Shown here piece by piece: positions 8,135-15,595 of a stretch of DNA of 64,000 nucleotides. Each line of letters opens with the position of its first letter. The first letter of the stretch is position 1. The notes below the pieces were generated by a model. The model was given only the letters and a program-made list of their open reading frames with translations, did not search any database and was not told the origin of the DNA. Made by a program: the position numbers and the translations under genes. The DNA comes from Streptomyces lichenis (GTDB lineage: Bacteria; Actinomycetota; Actinomycetes; Streptomycetales; Streptomycetaceae), in the NCBI RefSeq assembly GCF_023218175.1, contig NZ_JALPTH010000019.1, positions 94,544-158,543 of the forward strand, written 5' to 3'.

Positions 8135-10629
8135 GCACCGACCACCGGGCCTGGACCTGGGAGTACGAGGGGTACGCCGCCGGGCGGCAGAGCCTGCGCG
8201 AGTCCCTGTGCACCCTGGGCAACGGCTACTTCGCCACCCGCGGCGCCCTCACCGAGTACGGCGCCGACGGCACCCACTACCCGGGCACCTACGCGGCCGG
8301 CTGCTACAACCGGCTCACCTCCGAGGTCGCCGGCCGCGCCGTCGAGAACGAGGACATGGTCAACCTGCCCGACTGGCTGCCGCTGCGCTACCGCGTGCTC
8401 GACCAGACCCCGCCCCGGGAGCGGGAGGAGGGCCGGGACGCCACCGGGCCGGGCCCCGGTCACGGGCCGGTACGGGCGGCCGCCTCCGGCGACTGGCTCG
8501 GCCCCGCCGACGACACGGTGACCGGCCACCGGATGACCCTGGACCTGCGCCGCGCCATCCTGCACACCCGCACCCGCTACCAGGACGGCGAGGGGCGGCG
8601 GCTCACCGTCCGGCAGCGGCGGATCGTCCATATGGCCGACCCCCATCTCGCCCTGCTGCGCACCGAGTTCACCGCCGAGAACTGGGCCGGCACCATCGAG
8701 GTGGAGGCCGCCCTGGACGGCGCGGTCGCCAACACCGGGGTCGCCCGCTACCGGCAGCTCGCCGCTCGGCACCTGGTCCACGTCCACACCGGGGACGCCG
8801 ACCCGGACACCGACCCCGGCACCCTCTGGCTGCGCTGCCGCACCAGCACCTCCGACATCCGGATCGGCCTGGCCGCCCGTACCACCGTGGCCCCGGCCAA
8901 GGCCGCGATCCAGCGCACCACCCACCATCCCGACCGCCGGGCCGTCCAGCGCCTCACCCTGGACCTGCGCCCCGGGCACCCGGTCACCGTCGACAAGTGC
9001 GTGGCCCTGCACACCTCCCGCGACGCCGCGATCAGCGACCCGCTGCATGCCGCCGTGGAACGGGTGCGCCGCGCCCCGGACGCCGACGCGCTGCTCGCCT
9101 CGCACCGCACCGCCTGGGGCCAGCTGTGGCGGCGGGCCGAACTGGAGGTCCCCGACGAGGCGGGGCGCATTCTGCGGCTGCACCTCTTCCACGTCCTGCA
9201 GACTCTGTCCCCGCACACCGCCGACCTGGATGTGGGCGTGCCGGCCCGCGGGCTGCACGGCGAGGCCTACCGGGGCCATGTCTTCTGGGATGAGCTGTTC
9301 GTGCTGCCCTATCTGAACCTGCACTTCCCCGAGGTGTCCCGGTCGCTGCTGACCTACCGGCACCGCCGCCTCCAACAGGCCAGGTTCGCGGCCCGGGACG
9401 CCGGCTGCACCGGGGCGATGTACCCGTGGCAGTCCGGCAGCGACGGCCGCGAGGAGGCCCAGCGGCTCCACCTCAACCCGTGTTCCGGGCGCTGGCTGCC
9501 CGACCACTCCCACCTCCAGCACCATGTCGGCTCCGCCATCGCCTACAACGTGTGGACCTACTGCGAGGCCACCGGGGACAGCGAGTTCCTGCACACCAAG
9601 GGCGCCGAGATGATGCTCCAGATCGCCCGCTTCTGGGCCGGGCGCGCCACCTTCGACCCCGAGCTGGACCGCTACCGCATCCGGGGCGTGATGGGCCCCG
9701 ACGAGTACCACGACGCCTACCCGGACGCGGTACGGCCCGGTCTGGACGACAACGCCTACACCAATGTCACCGCCTCCTGGGTGCTGGCCCGCACCCTGGA
9801 GCTCCTGCGCGAACTGCCCGAGCCGCGCCGCCTGGAGCTGGCCGAGCGCACCGAACTGGCACAGGGCGAGCTGGAGTTGTGGGAGGACGTGTCCCGGCGG
9901 CTGCATGTCCCCTTCCACCAGGGCGTGATCAGCCAGTTCGAGGGCTTCGGCGAGCTGGCCGAGCTGGACTGGGAGGGCCTGCGGCGCCGGCACGGCGACA
10001 TCCGCCGGCTGGACCGGGTGCTGGAGGCCGACGGCGACACCGTCAACCGCTACCAGGCCTCCAAGCAGGCCGATGTGCTGATGCTCGGCTACCTCTTCCC
10101 GCCCGCCGAGCTGAAGGCGCTGTTCGCCCGGCTCGGGCACACCCTGGACGACGCGGCCTGGGGGCGGACCGTCGACTACTACCTGCGCCGCACCAGCCAC
10201 GGGTCCACGCTCAGCGGGCTGGTGCACGGCTGGGTGCTGGCCCGGGTGCGCCGCAAGGAGGCCTGGCAGTTCTGCCAGGAGGCGCTGGAGGGCGATATCG
10301 CCGACCTCCAGGGCGGCACCACCGGCGAGGGCATCCATCTGGGCGCGATGGCCGGCACCCTGGACCTGGTCCAGCGCGGGCTGACCGGACTGGAGACCCG
10401 CGCGGGCCGGCTGCGGCTGGACCCGGTGCCGCTGCCGGAGCTCTCCGCGTACGACGTCAGCCTGCGCTATCGGGGCCACTGGGGCGTCCGGCTGCGGATG
10501 ACCCCGGGCGGGTTGCATGTCGCCGTACCGCCGGACGGCGGCCGGTCCCCGGTCGAGGTGGAACTGGCCGACGGCCGCACCGTGGCGGTGGAGCCGGGGC
10601 GCTCCTACGACCTGCCGCTGCCGGACTGA
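8131..10629 (+). CDS. GH65 disaccharide phosphorylase (trehalose/maltose/kojibiose type)
   Basis: An 832-residue enzyme starting at GTG 8131, overlapping the HAD stop by 4 bp; the same frame is open far upstream but that part is antisense-like shadow. The order is an N-terminal beta-sandwich (to about 330), a linker helix region, the (alpha/alpha)6 catalytic barrel and a C-terminal beta layer. Typical GH65 segments are GNGYFATRG, GHVFWDELFVLPYL, MYPWQSGSDGREE, GVMGPDEYHDAY with catalytic Glu525, YQASKQADVLML, and the phosphate-binding TSHGSTLS. It should cleave an alpha-glucosyl disaccharide with phosphate, giving glucose plus beta-glucose 1-phosphate, in the cytoplasm. Which disaccharide is used cannot be decided by eye. 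Confidence 0.9.
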   Translation: MSTDHRAWTWEYEGYAAGRQSLRESLCTLGNGYFATRGALTEYGADGTHYPGTYAAGCYNRLTSEVAGRAVENEDMVNLPDWLPLRYRVLDQTPPREREEGRDATGPGPGHGPVRAAASGDWLGPADDTVTGHRMTLDLRRAILHTRTRYQDGEGRRLTVRQRRIVHMADPHLALLRTEFTAENWAGTIEVEAALDGAVANTGVARYRQLAARHLVHVHTGDADPDTDPGTLWLRCRTSTSDIRIGLAARTTVAPAKAAIQRTTHHPDRRAVQRLTLDLRPGHPVTVDKCVALHTSRDAAISDPLHAAVERVRRAPDADALLASHRTAWGQLWRRAELEVPDEAGRILRLHLFHVLQTLSPHTADLDVGVPARGLHGEAYRGHVFWDELFVLPYLNLHFPEVSRSLLTYRHRRLQQARFAARDAGCTGAMYPWQSGSDGREEAQRLHLNPCSGRWLPDHSHLQHHVGSAIAYNVWTYCEATGDSEFLHTKGAEMMLQIARFWAGRATFDPELDRYRIRGVMGPDEYHDAYPDAVRPGLDDNAYTNVTASWVLARTLELLRELPEPRRLELAERTELAQGELELWEDVSRRLHVPFHQGVISQFEGFGELAELDWEGLRRRHGDIRRLDRVLEADGDTVNRYQASKQADVLMLGYLFPPAELKALFARLGHTLDDAAWGRTVDYYLRRTSHGSTLSGLVHGWVLARVRRKEAWQFCQEALEGDIADLQGGTTGEGIHLGAMAGTLDLVQRGLTGLETRAGRLRLDPVPLPELSAYDVSLRYRGHWGVRLRMTPGGLHVAVPPDGGRSPVEVELADGRTVAVEPGRSYDLPLPD

Positions 10630-10642
10630 GGGCCCGCCCCGG

Positions 10643-11284
10643 TCACGCGCCTAGCAGGACGACCTCCAGGGTGCGGGGGCCGTGCACGCCCTCCACCCGG
10701 TCCAGCTCGATGTCGCTGGTGGCCGAGGGCCCGGAGATCCAGGTCAGCGGGCGCCCCGGGGCGAGCCGGGGCAGGGCGAGCGGCACCGAGGCGACCAGCT
10801 GCTCCGGCACCCGTACCACGCACAGATGCAGGTCCGGGACGAGCGTCAGCGCCCGGCGGCCCTGCCCGGCGCCGCCGTCCAGAACCAGGGTGCCGGTCTC
10901 CGCGACGGCCAGCGCGCAGCCGGTCACCACCGCGTCCACCGCGTCGAGTTCACGGGCATCGAGCGGCCCGGCCGGCCGGTCGTCGGGGTGCCGTTCGGCC
11001 CCGGTCTCGGCCAGCCAGTGGGCCGGCAGTCCCGGTGGCACCGCCACCGACCGGGCGCCCCGCTCGGCCAGCAGCCGCGCCACCAGGCCGGGCAGCCCGG
11101 CCGGTCCTGTGCGGTGGACCCGCGCCCGGTAGTCGGCCAGGTTCTCGTGGAGCAGGTCCACCAGGGCGGCCGGGTCGCCGGCGGGCGCATGGGCGGTGAG
11201 GTAGTCCCGGGACGGCTCGGGGGCTTCGGGCGCCCCGGCGTTGGCCGCCCGGATCCGGGCCAGGATCCGCTCCCGCGCGCTCAC
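10643..11284 (-). CDS. lutC: LutC, lactate utilization protein C (LUD domain)
   Basis: A 213-residue LUD-domain protein starting at GTG 11284, overlapping the lutB stop by 4 bp (GTGA). SARERILARIR at the start and the TGCALAVAETGTLVLDGG and LVPDLHLCVVRVPEQLV segments identify the LutC/YkgG family. LutA, LutB and LutC together replace a single L-lactate dehydrogenase and oxidise lactate to pyruvate through iron-sulfur centres. It is the last gene of the lutABC run and converges on the GH65 gene with a 13-bp gap. Confidence 0.92.
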   Translation of the reverse strand: MSARERILARIRAANAGAPEAPEPSRDYLTAHAPAGDPAALVDLLHENLADYRARVHRTGPAGLPGLVARLLAERGARSVAVPPGLPAHWLAETGAERHPDDRPAGPLDARELDAVDAVVTGCALAVAETGTLVLDGGAGQGRRALTLVPDLHLCVVRVPEQLVASVPLALPRLAPGRPLTWISGPSATSDIELDRVEGVHGPRTLEVVLLGA

Positions 11285-12729
11285 GACCCCTCCTCCCCGT
11301 CCCGGGTGCGCCGCCGCCACCAGTCGCGGAACGACCGCTCGGGCAGCTCCGGCAGGCTCCGCCCCTCGGTCCAGGCGCCCGCGCCGAGCGGGCGGGACGG
11401 GTGCAGCCGCCGGGTGGCCGACGCCAGCCGCTCGCCCGCGGCCAGCGCGGCCGGATGGTCGAACACCCAGGTGGCCGCCGCCATCGCGGCCCGCTCCAGC
11501 CGGTGCCCGGAGCGGTGCGGGGAGCCGCCCTCCGCCACCACCCGCTCGCGCAGCGCCACCAGCACCTCGGGGATGTCGATGGCCACCGGGCACACCTCGT
11601 AGCAGGCCCCGCAGAGCGAGGAGGCATACGGCAAGGACGCGTCCAACTCACTCACCGTACCGCGCAGTTGCGGGGTGAGGATGGCGCCGATCGGGCCCGG
11701 GTACACCGAGCCGTAGGCATGGCCCCCGGCCCGCTCGTAGACCGGGCAGACATTGAGGCAGGCCGAGCAGCGGATGCAGCGCAGCGCCTGCCGCCCGGTG
11801 GCGTCGGCCAGCGCGGCGGTGCGGCCGTTGTCCAGCAGCACCAGATGGAAGGCGCGCGGCCCGTCGCCGTCCGCGGTGCCGGTCCACATGCTGGTGTACG
11901 GGTTCATCCGCTCCGCCGTGGAGGAGCGGGGCAGGGTCTGCAGGAACACCTCCAGATCCCGCCAGGTCGGCACCACCTTCTCCACGCCCACCACCGAGAT
12001 CAGCGTCTCGGGGAGGGTCAGGCACATCCGGCCGTTCCCCTCCGACTCGACCACCACCAGGGTGCCGGTCTCCGCCACCATGAAGTTGGCCCCCGAGATC
12101 CCGACCCTCGCCCGCAGGAACTTCTCCCGCAGATGGAGCCGGGCCGCCTCCGCCAGCTCGGCGGGCTCGTCGGTCAGCCCCTCCGGCGCCGGGCGGCCGA
12201 AGTCCCCCATCCGCTCCCGGAAGATGTCCCTGACCTCCCCGCGGTTGCGGTGGATCGCCGGCACCAGGATGTGCGAGGGCCGGTCGTCCCCCAACTGCAC
12301 GATCAGCTCCGCGAGATCGGTCTCGTACGCGGCGATCCCGGCCGCCGCCAGCGCCTCGTTGAGCCCGGTCTCCTGGGTGGCCATCGACTTGACCTTGACG
12401 ACCTCCCGCTCCCCGGTGGCCTCGACCAGCCCGGTGACGATCCGGTTGGCCTCCTCGGCGTCCTCCGCCCAGTGCACGGTGCCGCCCGCCGCGACCACCG
12501 CCTCCTCCAACCGGAGGAGGTACACGTCCAGTCGCCGCAGGGTCCGGTCCTTGATCTCCTTGCCGGCCTGGCGCAGCTCCTCCCAGTCGGCCAACTCGGC
12601 CACCGCGCGCTCCCGTTTGGCCCGGATGGTGTGGGTGGCGTGCCGCAGGTTGGCGCGCAGCACGGGGTCCGCCACCGCGGCCCCGGCCGCCTCGGGGAAT
12701 GCCGGCATACCGAGAAACGTCCCGCTCAT
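11281..12729 (-). CDS. lutB: LutB, lactate utilization iron-sulfur protein B
   Basis: A 482-residue protein with an N-terminal LUD domain (about 60-305, including SMATQETGLNEAL and MVAETGTLVVVESEGNGR) and a C-terminal ferredoxin-like part. Cys318, Cys321, Cys324 and Cys328 form one 4Fe-4S set (CIRCSACLNVCPV), and Cys373, Cys376 and Cys380 belong to a second (CGACYEVCPVAIDIP). Length and order match LutB/YkgF. It overlaps lutA upstream (4 bp) and lutC downstream (4 bp), so the three are translated as a unit, probably as a cytoplasmic electron-transfer complex for L-lactate oxidation. Confidence 0.95.
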   Translation of the reverse strand: MSGTFLGMPAFPEAAGAAVADPVLRANLRHATHTIRAKRERAVAELADWEELRQAGKEIKDRTLRRLDVYLLRLEEAVVAAGGTVHWAEDAEEANRIVTGLVEATGEREVVKVKSMATQETGLNEALAAAGIAAYETDLAELIVQLGDDRPSHILVPAIHRNRGEVRDIFRERMGDFGRPAPEGLTDEPAELAEAARLHLREKFLRARVGISGANFMVAETGTLVVVESEGNGRMCLTLPETLISVVGVEKVVPTWRDLEVFLQTLPRSSTAERMNPYTSMWTGTADGDGPRAFHLVLLDNGRTAALADATGRQALRCIRCSACLNVCPVYERAGGHAYGSVYPGPIGAILTPQLRGTVSELDASLPYASSLCGACYEVCPVAIDIPEVLVALRERVVAEGGSPHRSGHRLERAAMAAATWVFDHPAALAAGERLASATRRLHPSRPLGAGAWTEGRSLPELPERSFRDWWRRRTRDGEEGS

Positions 12730-13448
12730 CGCAGCGGCTCCTCCTCCGTGCTCGCCAGGATCTCGGCGAGGTGCACGGTCCGCAGCCTCGCCGCCCCCTC
12801 ACCGCCCGTGCGGGCCCTCACCCCCTCCAGATGCATCAGACAGGAGTTGTCCGCTCCGCACAGCACCTCGGCGCCGGTGGCCACGGCGGCGCCCACCTTG
12901 TCCCGGCCCATCGCCACCGACACCTCCGGGTTCTTCACCGCGAAGGTGCCGCCGAAGCCGCAGCACTCCTCGGCGCCCTCCAGCTCCACCAGCTCCAGCC
13001 CCCTCACCGCTGCCAGCAGCCGCCGTGGCCGGTCGCCCAGCCCCAGCAGCCGCAGCCCGTGGCAGGACGGGTGGTACGTCACCCGGTGCGGGAAGACGGC
13101 GCCCACGTCCACCACCCCCAGCACATCCACCAGGAACTCCGACAGCTCGTACACCCGCGGCCCGAGCCCCGGTTCGCCCAGCCCCGCGTAGTGGGCGCGC
13201 ACCATCGCCGCACAGGAGCCGGAGGGGGTGACCACATGGCTGTAGCCGTCGAACGCCCTGGCGGTACGCCGGGCCAGCCGCCGCGCCTGCTCGCGGTAGC
13301 CCGAGTTGTACTGCGGTTGCCCGCAGCAGCTCTGCGCCGCCGGAAAGCCCACGGCCACCCCCAGCCGCTCCAGGATCCGCACCACGGCGATCCCGGTGGC
13401 CGGGTACACCGCGTCGTTGACGCAGGTGACGAAGAGCGCGACCCGCAC
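12726..13448 (-). CDS. lutA: LutA, lactate utilization protein A (CCG-domain Fe-S protein)
   Basis: A 240-residue protein starting at GTG 13448. It carries the two Cys-rich CCG motifs of the LutA/GlcF/heterodisulfide reductase family: QSCCGQPQYNSGY near residue 40 and AEECCGFGGTFAVKN near residue 160, plus VTPSGSCAAMV and ADNSCLMHL. These Cys residues bind an Fe-S cluster used in lactate oxidation. The gene lies 62 bp downstream of the DUF2264 gene on the same strand, so lutABC may be read through from that gene. No terminator is obvious in the gap. Confidence 0.95.
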   Translation of the reverse strand: MRVALFVTCVNDAVYPATGIAVVRILERLGVAVGFPAAQSCCGQPQYNSGYREQARRLARRTARAFDGYSHVVTPSGSCAAMVRAHYAGLGEPGLGPRVYELSEFLVDVLGVVDVGAVFPHRVTYHPSCHGLRLLGLGDRPRRLLAAVRGLELVELEGAEECCGFGGTFAVKNPEVSVAMGRDKVGAAVATGAEVLCGADNSCLMHLEGVRARTGGEGAARLRTVHLAEILASTEEEPLR

Positions 13449-13510
13449 GGCGGCGGCTCCCTTCCGAGGTCCGGAGCGTGCCCGGAGTCCGGTGGTTCCC
13501 CTCGATCATC

Positions 13511-15478
13511 TCAGTCCGGTGGAGGCGGTACGGGATCATGGCCGACCGTGAGCGGGTCGAAGGCGATCCGGGTCACCGCGCCCACGTCCCCGGGGGCCCA
13601 GCGCACCGACACCCCTTCCGCGTCGGCGTGGACCACCTCCGCCGCCCCGGTCAGCTGTGCCGGTGCCTCGATACCGGTGAGGGAGGCGAGGGCCACCAGC
13701 ACCCGCGGTGCCCCGTCCCCCTCCACCGGCCCGGCGGTGAGCCGGGGGAGCACCGCCCAGGGGGTGAACGCCGTGCCGTCGGGCGCCCGGAGCTCGTGGT
13801 GGCCGGCCCAGCCGGAGAGCCCGTGGAGCTGGGAGGTGAGCGGCTGGTCCGGGCCGGTGGCCCAGCCGGTCAGCCGGAGCCGGGCGCCCGGCGGCAGGCC
13901 GGTCACGCGGTGCACCCGCAGCTCGTACCGCCCGTAGGCCACCGTCACGCTCACCACCTCCAGGTCCGGCGGCAGCGGCCGACCGGCCGGGAGGACCGGA
14001 CGGTGCGCGGAGGCGGCCCAGCCCCAGCCCGCACCGCCGCCCGCGCCCAGCGGCCGGATCCGGCAGCGCACCGAGGCGGCTCCGGCCACCTCCACGGCCA
14101 GATGGTTGTCCGGTGCGTTGCCCTCGGCCGTCGGCCCGGTCGCGGTGGAGTAGGCGAACCGCCCGTACAGCGGATCGGACCCGGCCGCGGTGTCCCCGGT
14201 CCAGGGGGCGACCGCGTCACTGCCGTGGTTGTGCAGCCGGGCCACCCCGTCCGCGCCGGTCGTCTGCACCAGCAGCCCCGGTCCCGGCAGGGCCAGCACC
14301 CGGTCCGGGCCCTCCACCGGGCCCGCCTCCTCCACGGTTGTCCACAGCGGATGCTCCGGCCCGGCCAGCAGCGCCACGAACGCCTTGGAGGCCCAGTAGG
14401 GCGACGCCGGGCCCGAGTAGTTCTGGAGGGTCGGCGGATGCGGCCCGTACCAGCCGGGCGTCAGCAGCCCGGTCTGCCCGTCCACCGCGCCCCGGTCCAG
14501 GAAGTGGCGCAGACAGCCGCTCAGCAGCCGTCGCGAGGCCCCCGGCGCCAGCGGGGTGTACCCGATGACCGCGCCCGCGCCCACCGCCGCGCCCGCCGCG
14601 AACCGGTACGCCAGCGACCGGCCGAAGTACACCGGCGCCCCGTCGGCGCCGAACAGCGAGCCGAGGCCGAGCAGATGCTCGCGCAGCCGCTCCCCGTAGC
14701 GCGCGAGCATGTCCGTGTCGCCCGCCAGATGGGCGTGCAGCACCGGATAGAGGTGCAGCGCCCAGCCGTTGTAGTGGTCGAACGCCCGCCCCTCGCCGTC
14801 CGCGTACCAGCCGTCCCCCCGGTACCAGCGTTCCAGCAGCCCCAGCCCCCGCTCGACGGCCCGGGCGGTCTCGGCGTCGCCGCGCCCCACCGACTCCAGG
14901 AACCCGGCGACGGCCAGCGGGAAGAGGTACCAGTTGTTGGGCGCCGGGGTGTGCCGCAGCGCCCCGCGCAGCCAGGCCTCGGCCCGGTCCCGTACGCCCT
15001 CGTCCAGCCGGTCCCACAGCCAGGGCCGGGTCAGCCGCAGCCCCAGCGCCACCGAGGCGGACTCCACCATCGGCTGGCCGCCCACCCCGTGGTCCAGGAT
15101 CACCGGCCAGGACTCGGCGTCCTCCCGGCCGGGGTGCAGGGTGCCGGCCGCCAGCCCGTCCGCGTACCGGCCGAGCAGCCCGTACGGATCCTCGCCGCCC
15201 GCCCCGGCCACCCGGAAGGCCGCCGCGAGAAAGGTCCGGGCGTACCCCTCCAGCCCGTCGGAGCGCACCCCCGAGACGGATGGCCGCCCGGGCAGGTCCA
15301 GCAGCGCCCCGCCCGGTGTCGCCCACCGCCAGGCCGCCCGCACCAGCCCGTCGGCGGCGGCCTCCCAGTGGGCGCGGGTGTAGCCGGTGTACGGGCTGAG
15401 GGCCCGGTCCTCGCCGGGGAGCCGCAGCAGTTGCGCCGCGCTCCCCGGGTGCTCGCCGCTTCCGGATATACCGGTCAT
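13511..15478 (-). CDS. DUF2264 domain protein, putative glycoside hydrolase-like (alpha/alpha)6 protein
   Basis: A 655-residue cytoplasmic protein without signal peptide. The first 370 residues have the DUF2264 pattern: ALSPYTGYTRAHWEAAADGLV, LLGRYADGLAAG, ESWPVILDHGVGGQPMVESASVA, NNWYLFPLAVAGFLESVG and YNGWALHLYPVLHAHLAG, ending in a beta-rich C-terminal region. The family is related to CAZy GH154 as I recall it, in which beta-glucuronidase activity has been described; the activity here is unproven. It probably leads an operon with lutABC (62-bp gap). A palindrome at 15578-15595, about 100 bp upstream of its start, is a candidate operator. Confidence 0.75.
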   Translation of the reverse strand: MTGISGSGEHPGSAAQLLRLPGEDRALSPYTGYTRAHWEAAADGLVRAAWRWATPGGALLDLPGRPSVSGVRSDGLEGYARTFLAAAFRVAGAGGEDPYGLLGRYADGLAAGTLHPGREDAESWPVILDHGVGGQPMVESASVALGLRLTRPWLWDRLDEGVRDRAEAWLRGALRHTPAPNNWYLFPLAVAGFLESVGRGDAETARAVERGLGLLERWYRGDGWYADGEGRAFDHYNGWALHLYPVLHAHLAGDTDMLARYGERLREHLLGLGSLFGADGAPVYFGRSLAYRFAAGAAVGAGAVIGYTPLAPGASRRLLSGCLRHFLDRGAVDGQTGLLTPGWYGPHPPTLQNYSGPASPYWASKAFVALLAGPEHPLWTTVEEAGPVEGPDRVLALPGPGLLVQTTGADGVARLHNHGSDAVAPWTGDTAAGSDPLYGRFAYSTATGPTAEGNAPDNHLAVEVAGAASVRCRIRPLGAGGGAGWGWAASAHRPVLPAGRPLPPDLEVVSVTVAYGRYELRVHRVTGLPPGARLRLTGWATGPDQPLTSQLHGLSGWAGHHELRAPDGTAFTPWAVLPRLTAGPVEGDGAPRVLVALASLTGIEAPAQLTGAAEVVHADAEGVSVRWAPGDVGAVTRIAFDPLTVGHDPVPPPPD

Positions 15479-15577
15479 GCCGGAACCAGCCTCCCCGCCG
15501 TACGGACAGCCGCCTGCGGACCGGCGACGGGGAGATCGTGATCGACCGATCGGGTGACGGTCAAGAGCGAGCGGCCA

Positions 15578-15595
15578 GATGATCGAACGATCATC
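15578..15595. promoter_or_regulatory. 18-bp palindrome, candidate operator
   Basis: GATGATCG-AA-CGATCATC is a perfect 8-bp inverted repeat that overlaps the stop codon of the assembly-line gene and lies about 100 bp upstream of the DUF2264 start. Its compact form (2-bp spacer) looks more like a dimeric repressor site than a terminator; there is no GC-rich stem. The regulator is unknown. GATCG repeats continue in the adjacent 15533-15552 stretch. Confidence 0.4.

Noticed and set aside
7663..10518. 951-residue open frame antisense to the GH65 gene
   Set aside because: It is a GC-bias shadow: Gly/Val/Ala-rich without domains, while the plus strand encodes a full GH65 enzyme with catalytic motifs.
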